From: Rhabditoides inermis
Taxonomy: Eukaryota > Nematoda > Chromadorea > Rhabditida > Rhabditidae
Length of the DNA stretch: 64,000 nt
Assembly (NCBI GenBank): GCA_963966185.1
Contig: CAWZYM010000313.1
Coordinates: 191,001 to 255,000 of the forward strand
Direction of reading: 5' to 3'
Position 1 is the stretch's first letter, and every line of letters starts with the position of its first letter. This document shows, one piece after another, positions 36,566 to 47,457 of this stretch. Under the pieces are notes generated by a model. It ran no database searches, had not been told where the DNA came from, and saw only the letters and a list, made by a program, of their open reading frames with translations. The translations under genes and the position numbers were made by a program.

Positions 36566-38636
36566 ATGTCCGGAGGGGCAACGGGCGCGGATGGGCCGTC
36601 GGCGTCACAGGGGCAGGACAATGTGAACCAGCTCGCGGCGAAGCTCATCACCATGCGACTCGTGAGTGGGTTACGGTAGTGACTGGCTATCGAATACGGT
36701 AATCGTCGACTACCGTATTCCTAAACCGTTTGATCCAAATTCATGCTCTCTCTCTCTCTCTCTCTCTCTCTCGCGCGCTCTCTCTCTCTCTCTCGAACGC
36801 GTTATTGACTTACTGGAAGTGGAGTTGTCACGCAAGTGTGTTGCAGACGAATGCGCCTTCCCCGGACGTGCTCCCGTTCGACCACCTCCCGGTCGCCTTC
36901 CTCGAGAAGCAGCTCTTCCCCCTGCTCAGCATAAGGGTGCGATTCGTTTTACAATGTTTTGAATTAAAAATACAATAGAAAAAAATTAAAAATACAAATG
37001 TTATTATCAAAAGTTGAATAGTGTCACAATTTAAAATATGTCTTTTGTAACTTGTAACAACTCTTGAAGGTGTGGTCAGTCTCTTCGAAACAGCCCTTTC
37101 AAAACGCCTTCGGAACACGCTATTTGGTCGTGTTTCGAAGGCGTTTTTAAAGGAGAGGAGTGCGGAATGGTGAAATGAAATGATCACTGTTGTCACACGT
37201 CAAAAAATGACGATACAAAGTTTCCGTACTTCGTGGCGGGACCAATTTTGAAAACAAATTCCCATTGGAAACTCGTGTTAAATGGTGCCAAGTTTGTACG
37301 AAAAACTGACAAATTGCCTGATTTTCATGGTGCTATTTCATTTTATATCACATTTATATTAAATAGTAGAATTTTTGTTTTGGTTTCAATTTGATCGCCA
37401 TATCGATATTAACTATGTCGACCTCATGTTATTATTCCGCACACCTCTCCTTTAAGTGAGTATCGATGGGAGTTTCGAATAGACTGGCCGCTTTGATTGC
37501 AGACGCGCCACTCGTTGTGCCGTGTGTCGCGTGGGGTGCGCGCGGTGTGCGCCGAGATGGGCGGGGTGGCGTTCCGCGGACACGCGCGACTACACACACT
37601 CAACATCACACTCGCATCCGTGCACATCGAAGGCGACCAGGTGGGTGGGGGTTTCGAGTTAGTTGACTGTTTTTTTACTGGTTTTACTGGTTGTTTACTG
37701 GTTACTGCTTTTTACTGGTGACTGGTTTTGTACAAGTTGTAATTTGTTGACGAGCGAGGCAGCGAGTGTGGGGTCCACTGCGTGACTGGGTACATTCTGA
37801 TAGATGATTTCCTGCAGGAAGCCTTATTGGCCTTATTATTATTATTATCGCCATATAGGTGATTTGGTACGCGAGGGATCGGGTGACCCACTGCAGTGCT
37901 GCAATGTGTGACAGTGGCTAGATTGGAATCATAGTGCTTTCTGCCAGGATGCGAGCAAGTCGCCGGTGGTGTGCGCGGATGTGGAGTTCTGCGGGGTCGA
38001 CAAGCAGCTCACGTTCTCGCGCGCCGCATGGGAGAAGGCGTTCGAGCAGGGCAGGTACCCCCGCGCGCTCGGTGGGTCCGCTCTCAGTCTCTCTCGGTCT
38101 CTCTTCCCTCTCTTTCTCTCTCTCTCTCTCTCCTCTCTCTTCCCTCTCTCTCTCTTCTCTCTTTTGCTTTACATAAATTGTGACTCGGTCACTGTGTGCC
38201 CGCAGAAAACGTGTTGTCCCGCGTGGTATCCTTCCACAGCCACGACATCTGCTACGTGTCGATGAGCTGCGCGCCCGCCTACAATGCACGGGTGGGTGTG
38301 TTAATAGAGCAGTCATTTTGTAACCACTAAAAGTATTGTAGCATTCGTATTCATATGTGTTGTGAGTTGAGACTGATGCATAACAGTTAACAGTATTACA
38401 GTATGCTTGATTTCGGAATTGAACGTTATTGATGTGCATTTTGTATGCTCTATGGACTGCCTCAATCATGTACAGTTGATTTGACATTTGATTGATGTTG
38501 TTTCCAGTTCCACGCGTGGGTGTCTCCGTACCTGCTGCTGCTGCTGGATCGGCTGCCGCAGCTGCGCCAGGCCGCCTTCCACAATGCCGCTTTCCACTAT
38601 CGCCGCCAGTGTGAGCGCGTTCGTTTGTTTGTTTAT

Positions 38637-38692
<56 letters not shown>

Positions 38693-40178
38693 ACACTTGA
38701 GATTGAGAGCTGTTGCGTTCACCTCTCTTAGAGATGTGTCAATTATTAACCAACAGATGATAAAATAGCTCTCATGTTTCTTTCTGTTTAACGATGCACT
38801 TAGTGTTACAATGCATTGCAGACGTGGCTAGTCCGAAGCTGCTGACCGGCTGGAAGTACACGGTGGACGACTGGCAGGGGGTGATGGAGATGGAGGAGAC
38901 GGCGGGGAAGGCAGACGACGACAGACAGACGGCATGCACGAAGGCTGTGCTGGTGAGGAGGGAGAGGGGGAGAGAGCGGGAGAGGGGGGGGGGGGAAGAG
39001 AGAGAGATAGGAGGGGGAAAGAGAGAGGGAGAGAGTGTATGCCTTGCAGGACAAGTTGATCATGATGCCGAACATTCTGCGGATTCGCGAGCCGGTGCCG
39101 GAGGGAAAGGTGCGATTCATTCGGTGTTGTTTGTGTTGTTGATTCGTCATGTGGACACTGAAGGATCGAGTTGGCATAAAATTAATTGATTCCAAAGAAT
39201 TGGTGTGTGGTACACGTCTTCTCGAAACTCAAATTTCACAGCAGAGAAGAGACGGAAAGGAAATTGTTTGTGTGTGTTGCAGAGCATTCTGTTGCTGAAC
39301 GCGATTCGCGTGCTGGGAGGAGCGGTCAAGGGGGAGAAGAACGTGTGCATACTTCCCAGTGGGTGGGTGAGGGAGGGGGAGGAGAGAGAGATAGAGAGAG
39401 AACGGAGAGAGAGGGGGGAGAGAGAGAGGAGGTTGGCGTGATTGCAGAATGGGCTACCTGACGCACTTTCTGCGCGGCGACGCGGTTCGGCTGCAGATTG
39501 GTGGGTGAGGGAGGGGGTCAAATTCAGGTTCACAAGCTTTCTCCATTTGTCATGTGTGGTACGGGTGGACAGAGTGGCACTGCAGACATGTGTCCTCTGG
39601 TATGAGAAGGAGACCGGTGGATCCAGTTGGTCAGGTGAATACACTATTGGCTGTCAGACGTGTGCCCTCCGCACGTGGTGGCCGGTCGTAGGTGCGAGCT
39701 GCCGGCTGCCAAGGCCGCCCGTCTGGCCATCGCCTGGGCGCGCGACCTCCACATTCGACTCACCGAACTGCACATTAGAGACCTACAGCCACACTCGGAC
39801 TACGAGAAGAACATGTGGATATACGCGCTCAGGGGTCAGTGTGTAGGGGTCGTATGACTTCTCTCTCTCTCTGTCTCTGTCTCTGTCGCTCCCTCTGTCT
39901 CTGTCTCTGTCTCTGTCTCTGTCTCTGTCTCTGTCTCTGTCTCTGTCTCTGTCTCTGTCTCTGTCTCTGTCTCTGTCTCTGTCTCTGTCTCTGTCTCTGT
40001 CTCTGTCTCTGTCTCTGTCTCTGTCTCTGTCTCTGTCTCTGTCTCTGTCTCTGTCTCTGTCTCTGTCTCTGTCTCTGTCTCTGTCTCTGTCTCTGTCTCT
40101 GTCTCTGTCTCTGTCTCTGTCTCTGTCTCTGTCTCTGTCTCTGTCTCCGTCTCCGTCTCCGTCTCCGTCTCCGTCTCC

Positions 40179-40230
<52 letters not shown>

Positions 40231-41020
40231 GTATGTACTCGTACAACATGTGCAAGTGATGTTGTTGTTTGCAGAGTTGTCGTGCAAGATGACCCTGACC
40301 CCTCACTCTGTGATTCCCACAGGGGAGGCTGTGCCGGAACAGGAGGAGGGCGCCGCCAAGCTCATCCACCTCGTCTGTGGCAAGAAGAACGCATTCTTCA
40401 CATGTCAGTGCAGCATCTCTCAATTTGTACTTGTAGCCTATAGCCTATCCTGTAGTCTGTTGTATTTTACGCACAACCACTTCCACTGTCCGGAATGTGC
40501 GCGCTGAATGTGGGCGATTGCGTGGGATTGATTGATTGGTTGAGATTTATATTGATTGATTGTTGATTGATTGATTAGTTGTTAATGTGTTTAGTCACGT
40601 CTACGCCTGCGGTGCAGCAGGAGGCGATCGTCATCAAGCTGTTGTGCCGCGAGTGGCGAGACTTCTTCGAGGTGCACTTCAGACTGCGCCGCAACATGTG
40701 CCTCATGCGGATGAGGGACAAGTACGCGCCATTTTTGGTGAGTGGGGGGCGGAGAAGGGAGGGAGAGATGGAGAGGGAGAAAGAGACGCTTAGTACTGTC
40801 TCGTAGCCTTTCTTTATGTACATCGCAATATAATAATATGTGTGAATAATTGGGTGATATAAGATGTAGCCTGGTGATTCGCTTGTTTTAGGGTGTGTCC
40901 CCGCACCGCCTTCGCTTCCTGTACCGTGGCTATCATCTGAAGGACAGGGACACTGCCGCCTCACTCGGGATGATCGGCAACGACGAGACCATCGACGTGG
41001 AAATCAAGGGAGGCGTGTGA
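36566..41020 (+). CDS. F-box-like protein with a C-terminal SUMO-like domain (512 aa, 14 exons)
   Basis: Exons 36566-36661, 36847-36936, 37503-37640, 37948-38071, 38206-38291, 38508-38610, 38822-38952, 39050-39109, 39283-39362, 39448-39500, 39658-39834, 40275-40403, 40595-40737, 40892-41020 keep one frame. Residues about 43-80 (PFDHLPVAFLEKQLFPLL...HSLCRVSRGVRAV) fit an F-box. The middle (about 110-425) is unrecognised. The last 84 residues match the SUMO fold: EAIVIKLLCREWRDFFEVHF, then GVSPHRLRFLYRGYHLKD, then ASLGMIGNDETIDVEI, ending KGGV, so a di-glycine with one residue after it, as in SUMO precursors. SUMO normally stands alone at about 90-100 residues. Here no ATG precedes the domain in its exon and intron phases tie it to the rest. 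Introns hold TTG, CT and CTGTCT repeats and a MITE-like insertion. Confidence 0.82.
37067..37456. repeat. MITE-like insertion in F-box/SUMO intron
   Basis: It contains a 19-bp-arm hairpin (AAACGCCTTCGGAACACG with CGTGTTTCGAAGGCGTTT) and an inverted pair TTTAAAGGAGAGG-GTGCGGAAT (37143-37172) / ATTCCGCACACCTCTCCTTTAA (37433-37456). A related start (GGTGTGGCCAGTCTCTTCG) recurs at 57832. Confidence 0.65.
38637..38692. repeat. (TTG)n microsatellite
   Basis: About 18 perfect TTG units in an intron of the F-box/SUMO-like gene. Confidence 0.97.
39870..40227. repeat. (CTGTCT)n hexanucleotide array
   Basis: About 45 near-perfect units, then six CTCCGT variants, then plain CT. Poly Leu-Cys ORFs over it are artefacts. 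It lies in the intron just before the exons leading to the SUMO-like domain. Confidence 0.97.
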
Positions 41021-41516
41021 GATGGAGAGTGTGCTTTGTGTTTGATCACTCGAGTTTTGTACTTGAGTTTTTTTCCTACTTTTCGATGCTCTCAATCGCA
41101 ACGTGTTATTGTTCTGTTGGATTTTTTCGGCTGTTGATTTTGTGTTGAAGGAACTTGTTATGTTGTTGAATTTGTTATGAGTTGTTTTGGAAATGAAGCT
41201 TTGCAGAATGTGTTTAGTGTCTATTGTAATGGATTTTGCTTTGTGAATTTCTCAACTACTAGATAAAGCCGACCGATTATAAACCACAACATGGATTTGA
41301 TTGCAAAGCGGAAATTTATGCAGTTATAGAAACACATTGGATGTCGGTCTCACTTCATCAGGCTGATAAACAACTTCAGACATGTTGAAATGCAATTTGA
41401 AAATGGGATAAATGTCATCCGCGGCTGAGCCGGGATCAGAAAGGAAACAGGAAGTGTTCATTAGCCAAAGCGTTAGAGCGAGAGAGCGAGTGGGATAGAG
41501 CGTGCCTTCACTGACT
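41021..41516. other. Convergent 3' gap
   Basis: AT-rich 3' flanks of the F-box/SUMO gene (+) and the LCDY precursor gene (-). No further gene seen. Confidence 0.5.
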
Positions 41517-43208
41517 TCACTCCCTGTTCTTGTGCGGACGCGTCTTCCCGGTGCGCTTGGCCCGTCGCTTGGTGCGCACCGGGATGATCTGCTCTCCGCG
41601 GTTCGACACGGGCACGATCGGCACCGACTCTTTCTCACCAGCAGCACTGGGTTTGACCTGGGATCCGACCGGATTGAGCTTGGTCTTGGGTTCGGTCAGC
41701 TTGGAACTGGCCTTGTCATCGCCTGCCTTGTCAGCGGGCTTGGCGGGCGGCGTGTTCGACTTCTGTTTGTTCGACTCGGGATGGGGCACCGGGTCAGTCT
41801 GAGCTTCTCGCTTGTCTCGCGGCGCGAACAGCAGCTCGCCATCCTCGTCGTAGACACAGATCGGGGGGTGGGGCTCATCGCAGATGGGGCTGGAGTGATG
41901 AAAAGGAAGGATCGAGGATGGTCAAGATGTCCCACCTGGCTGCTTCGAGAGTGTCGCGGCGGCGGCGGGGCACCGCATTCTCCGGCTCGGTCGACTTCTC
42001 ACTGTAGCTGTAGCGGTAGTGTTGCTATGAGAGCGGAGCATGATCACCTCAACTTGATCGTCGTCTTGGAATTGTAGTCGCAGAGACGTGGTGTGTCGGC
42101 GGCCGCGCGCCGCATGCGCAGCACTCTCCTAGCCTCACTCGCGTCCATCCTGCATACAGTGGGGTTACGATCTACAAACCCGCAACCAAAAAATTCGCCA
42201 CCCGCCTTGCGTCCATCCTATATACAGTTTCAGTCACCGTGCCTATAGTTCTATTCTCGCAATGCGCGCTGTGGGTTGGATTGAGGAGACCACTATTTCC
42301 AATTGCAAGCGAGGCTCGTTACTTCTCGGCGGTAGCTTGTTGCGGGTGCGGGATGGGAGCGTGGTAGTCGCAGAGGAGTGGCTTGGTCCGCGTGTCGCGC
42401 TTCTGTCGCTTGTCCACACTGAAATAATTGACATGTGGACCGGAAACACACGTCTGAAAACGCACGTCTCAATAGTCGTAGAAGGAGTTGACACTGCTGT
42501 CAGTGTGGCATAGTAATCGCAAAGCTGCGGTACTTTGATAGAGTTCCGCTTGCGGCGCGCGTCAGTCGGCAGCTCTTTCCTGCAACGTCCTTCCAAGTTC
42601 TCCGTTGATTGGATAAACGCACGCGAGCGGTATGGCTGTGGTAGTTGTTGGAGTATCTTTGGCGGTGGTGATGACCATGGTGTAGTCACACAGCTTAGGC
42701 GCGTCCGCCGCCCGCCTGCCTCTCTTGCCGGGCAGCTCATGTCTGTAAAGTCATTCCAACTACTCACAACTAGTACCGAATATCATGGTGGGTTCAAGAC
42801 TAGGTTGGATTCAGTTGATGCCGAATAGTCATTGTGAAGCCATACAGTGTCTATATATAGCTATATAGCTTGCGATACTTCCTCATGCCTTCATCGCCTT
42901 CAGCAACCGTATGGCTCTTTTGTTTGGCGCACTATCACAGCAAGCTTACTCTTCGTCGTTCTCTGATCTACCCCCACACCCCCACCGTGCGCGGCTTATT
43001 GTGAGAATACTATGTCGGTGACCGTACCCAGAGGCTTCTCCCTTTGCCAGCCGACTGTCCGATGAGCGATCCCTGGAAACACATTTGAGCTGATGTGGAT
43101 GAGATTGTATGTAAAATTATTGCAAGATTTGGAGTAGCAAGACACCCACCATAGTTCAGCCATTGCGACAGGAAGGAAGAGTGCGAGGAGGAGTGGTGCG
43201 CAGCGCAT
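41517..43208 (-). CDS. Secreted multi-peptide precursor with four PxLCDY modules (326 aa)
   Basis: Exons 43150-43208, 43028-43072, 42623-42742, 42466-42579, 42323-42418, 42048-42149, 41936-42007 and 41517-41889 join with matching phases. Residues 1-18 (MRCAPLLLALFLPVAMA) are a clear signal peptide. Four modules end in Leu-Cys-Asp-Tyr at residues 52-55, 94-97, 128-131 and 167-170, each with Pro two residues before the Leu (Pro immediately before it in the third) and each preceded by basic sites (GKRGRR 40-45, RRKR 83-86, KRQKR 116-120, RRVLRMRR 152-159). After RRRR (about 190) comes a segment SPICDEPHPPICVYDEDGE, then a long basic Lys/Pro/Ser tail. One exon per module for the first four. This looks like a prohormone/neuropeptide or secreted-peptide precursor, each peptide with one Cys. 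I know no named family with this motif. No C-terminal Gly amidation signal is seen. Confidence 0.75.
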
Positions 43209-44075
43209 CGCGGAAGAGTGTACTGCGAGTGGATCGGAGGATCCAGACAGCCATTTCGGGGGAAGGCCCATGCCACGTCTGTCGCCTGGAAACGGAACGG
43301 CCACGCCTGTCCATTTGCGTTCCATTTGTGTGTGATAGATTTGGGCACAGGTTTGTATGAAAAGCGAAAGTGGCTAATTTGGTTTTTGGATTCTTACATA
43401 CTGTGGATGGAGAGGATTTGAGAAATTGAAGAAGTTAGAGTGTGATCACATCATGAAATGCTTGCAAGACGCAAAATAAATGCAAAGTAAGTATCTAATT
43501 GTAAGATAAACCATCATGTTTGACTCTCACGCTCTGTCCCTCTTTGTCAAATGCTCATGTATTACGGCTGAGACAATACGATGAACTAATAGCCTGTATT
43601 CTATCGGTAAGTGGAGAAAAGGTGAGGATCGAGGTGAGGCAAGCATCGGAGGGAACAAAATCCACACTTCATTAGTGGAAGTGGACTCAATACACAAATA
43701 TGCCCACAAACACAAACACACATATGACTTACTGGTCATTGTTGCAATAACATTCTCATCACGCTTATCTGTTACGAAAACACGACAGTTTTGTGATAAA
43801 CACATTTTAAAATGAAATTCATGAAATTCAACAACCAATAACAATAACGACACAACAATCGGAAGGTGGAATAGAATATAGGGATACGTACATGAGAGAG
43901 GAAACATAAAATCTGCACATTGAATGATTGATTGATTGATCAAGGGAGTGATGTGCGAATACACGACGTCTACGATAAGTTATTGTGCGTACTTTATTTA
44001 GGGATCTTAATCTTTTTACAGGCAAGTGAACTAATAATTGATTGATTGGTTAACGGGAAACCTTATCTCACCTCC
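43209..44075. other. Upstream region of the LCDY precursor; no gene seen
   Basis: About 870 bp, AT-rich, with a TTGA-repeat near 43925. It lies between the start of the LCDY gene and the stop of the RING-like gene, both on the minus strand. Confidence 0.5.
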
Positions 44076-45142
44076 CTAAAAGTAGTTTCCACTGTAAGGG
44101 GCGTCGAAAGACTCGGGGGCGCGAAGGAACGAGTCGAGGAGAGACTCCTGCCACACATCATCCGGAAGGGACGAAGCAGAGACCAGGCTGCAAAGAACAC
44201 TCCTTGCCATTCCTTATTCTCTCAATAAATCAATCAATCGTTTATCCGGAATCGTTATATCTGAATATGACAACACAATCATGATGATCTGAAGCATACA
44301 GTAGTGTCCGACTGACGTGAGCTATTTCTTCTCCCCCAATACTCACCCCTCCTCCTTCTCCATCTCGTCGCTCTTCTCCTCGTTTCCAGCAACGTCAGGC
44401 AGGTTGTGCCGCAGGTAGAAGTCATCCATCAGATCGACCTGCATTTCATTAACAGTAAATACATTAAACATACATAAGCAAAACTCACCCTGTCGTATCG
44501 CGTCGGGTCGTCCGCCTCTCGCGGTCCATTGTTGTCACAGATCTCCAGGTTGTTGTTGTTGTTGTTGTTGTTTCTACAACATGACATGAATCCAACATAA
44601 GTGATTTCGTGTTGTACTTGTACGTGTCATAATCATATTAGCGATTCCGAACAAACATTTGATTTGATTGATTTGAATTTGATTTGATTTGAATCCATGC
44701 TCGCACCTCCCCCCCTCATCCTCTCACCTCTCCTCCCCTCCTCCACCTCCACCCAGCTGCATCCCGCACATGGACTCGCTCATCCAGTGCATTGCCGCCT
44801 TTGAACGCACCTCCCCGTTGCACTGCAATCGATCAATCGATCAAACAATCAATCAACTGACCATTCAATCATTATGCAATTCTCACGATTGAGCACTGTC
44901 CATGCGGCGTGTCGCTCCATGAGTGACAACGCACGTAGTTGCACCGCGAGCAAATCGAATGGCCGGCGGATAGGAGGGGGCAGGCGAGCCTGAGACAACC
45001 GAAGCGTGTGATGTTATGAGTTGATTATGTACAATCATCCACGAAATCTAAATCGAAGTAGAACTGTATGAACCCACCAAATCGAGAGGGGGTCCAGTGG
45101 GGCGTCGCAGGAGGCGCATGCATCGCCGTCCGACTCGTTCAT
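44076..45142 (-). CDS. RING-like zinc-finger protein (183 aa, 6 exons)
   Basis: Exons 45078-45142, 44887-44989, 44728-44822, 44489-44573, 44347-44438 and 44076-44187. Residues 9-57 have the C3HC4-type order: Cys9/12, Cys25, His32, Cys35/38, Cys54/57 (CASCDAPLDP...AGHSICSRC...GQCSIC). The Cys25-His32 gap of six residues is longer than usual for a RING. A run of Asn (encoded by an AAC microsatellite) and an acidic tail ending YSGNYF follow. RING proteins usually act as ubiquitin E3 ligases; the substrate is unknown. Confidence 0.8.
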
Positions 45143-45439
45143 TGCGGATTCAATCCTGATTACACTATTAGTACGAAAACTGTTGAATATTATTCGGTAA
45201 AAGAAAAAAAAGTCAAAAATAACGACGAAAAATCGACAAAATCGATGTGGCGCCAGAATTGGTTACGGCACATTACTTTGCGAATACTGCGCTGTGGTTT
45301 GCGGATGTTAGGTTGCGAAATGTTAGTCCCATCACTTCACTTTTTTTGTTGCTTACTCCATGATGCTATGGCTGAGACCACTATCAAACTATTTTCGCTC
45401 TCTACATCTTTCACTTTCTTTCGGCTCTCCCCCACAGAT

Positions 45440-45486
<47 letters not shown>

Positions 45487-47278
45487 GCAAAGGTGAATTA
45501 CGCGGTATCTTCCCGTCTGTCTCTAACAGCGGAGTTGTGTCCACCATAGTATCTCGATAGGTAAAAAAACTGTACATCTCGGAAGAATGTACATTCCTCT
45601 CATGCCGCTGACATGAGAGACTGAACAATCGTTTCATTTCATCTTGCAAATTGCAATTCAGACCAAACACTTACATAACTCATCACAAACCTACTTTGGC
45701 ATATTGTGGTGATTGCACTTTTTGTGATATGATATGCCATATCATTGTGTTTTCTCTTCCAGCTTATAGTGTTATCATCCGATGTTATGTCTATGCCCAT
45801 GTCTAGGCAACTCTCTCGCTTTCCTCCCACAGTGAGTGTCTCTTCCTTCCAAACTATGCGGTTTTCGGTTTTCCGCATTCTGGATCTGACCACCTTTTAC
45901 TATCCCGCTGATCGATCCAGCGTAACGTATTTTATTTCAATTAGAATGGAATGTCCTTTTTTGTGTGTTGCGATCCCGAACATCCATCTCTTCTATCGCA
46001 TTTGGAACCCTGATCCTTTTCCGAAATCCAAACGCAATGACCTATTTGTATAACGAAGGGCCGGAAGACTCGACAAAAACACCGCGCGCGAATCCAATTT
46101 TCACAGTTTTATCACCGGTAGCGTAGGCGTGTCACACTTGTGGATCTGATAACTGTATCAGTGATAGGGGTGGGGGCAATCCCATTTATTATGTGTTTAG
46201 ATGGCAGTGCGCGATAGACGCACTCTGTTCGATAACATCTATACCTTTCTCTCTCACTCGCTCCAATCACCACGGAAATAGTCCGAATTCTGTTTGCGTC
46301 CCTACTTTGTACACGAGACTTTTGTTTGAACCGCGTGCTATGGAGGTATTTGCGTTTGGCGATTGCTATTTGGTTCGCTGAACTGTGATTGCGCTGCGAA
46401 TCTCAATTTTACGAGTTCCGGCGAGGCATCCAACCCACACACAGACTCACAACACTTTATGACGCCATAACTCGTATTTACTATGCCATTTCTATTCAGT
46501 CTGCGGCTCGAGCAATGGTGACATCCTTCTCTCTTTCTCGAATCTGCGGGTGGTGACATTATGAAACTCTATCTGTTACACACATCGGTCTGCCGCGCGC
46601 CCCGCGGCTATAGTAGCGGGAGGGTCATACACAGCATACGTTCACATGTAATTATGTATGGTAATGAGACTATCGTGTTACATGGACTATTGAGTATTGC
46701 CGCGGGGCGCGCCCAGTGAGTGAGTGAGAGAGTGAGAGGGGAGGATGCGAGGAGGCGGGGCCTATGTATAGGCAGGCGATTCCCCCTCCTTCACTCACCA
46801 CACTATGAGGCCAATCGCCACAACAGTTTCATTTACCAGTTTTGCCCTGTCCGCGTCGTTTTTGTATTTCCCAGCACGCGTGTCGCTCTTTTGTGGAATT
46901 CCGGCGTCTTTTCACTGGGAGGGCTGGTTTTCGGGTGGTGTCATTAGAGTAGCGATGGGTGTGGTTGGTAAGGCGAGAGAAGGACTTGTAAAGTGAGTTC
47001 CGCCCTCTCTCTCTTTCATCCCCACCTTTTTCGACCAACTCGCACTTTCACGCTATGATATGTCATAGGGAATTTGGCGAGGGCCACTCTTTCTTCTTCC
47101 CTTTCTTCAATCATGAGAAACTGTTACACACACGTGCGACGATAGTGAAAGGAGCGTGGTCTGTTCTGATTGTACTGCTTGATTCGATTTCATTTCGCCC
47201 GCTGACCGCAGCAAAGCAATAGAGTCAGGAAGTGAATGTCAGTCGCCATGAATCACTTGTCAGCTTGTCACAACGCGC

Positions 47279-47331
<53 letters not shown>

Positions 47332-47457
47332 CTCTCCTCAGTGTTTGCTCATAATTTGCACACCGCCAGCCGGCTACCGGGCGCGCTCTATTATCGCACA
47401 CCGATATTTGACTATTGATTAGTGGCTGATTTGCATATCGATTAGCATATTGCAGGT
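45143..47457. other. 2.3-kb gap without a confident gene
   Basis: Contains CT microsatellites (45440-45486, 47283-47335) and a short inverted repeat, CGCGCCCCGCGGC near 46592 against its complement near 46700. An ATG at 46805 opens a 63-residue reading with one hydrophobic segment (ending KAREGLVK). It may be a small membrane protein but has no supporting context. Confidence 0.4.

Noticed and set aside
39815..40507. Poly Leu-Cys ORF (230 codons) and its reverse-strand shadows
   Set aside because: Produced by the CTGTCT array inside an intron of the F-box/SUMO-like gene.
42243..42767. Uninterrupted 174-codon minus-strand ORF
   Set aside because: It crosses four good splice sites; only the spliced reading gives the repeated LCDY modules and links to a signal peptide.
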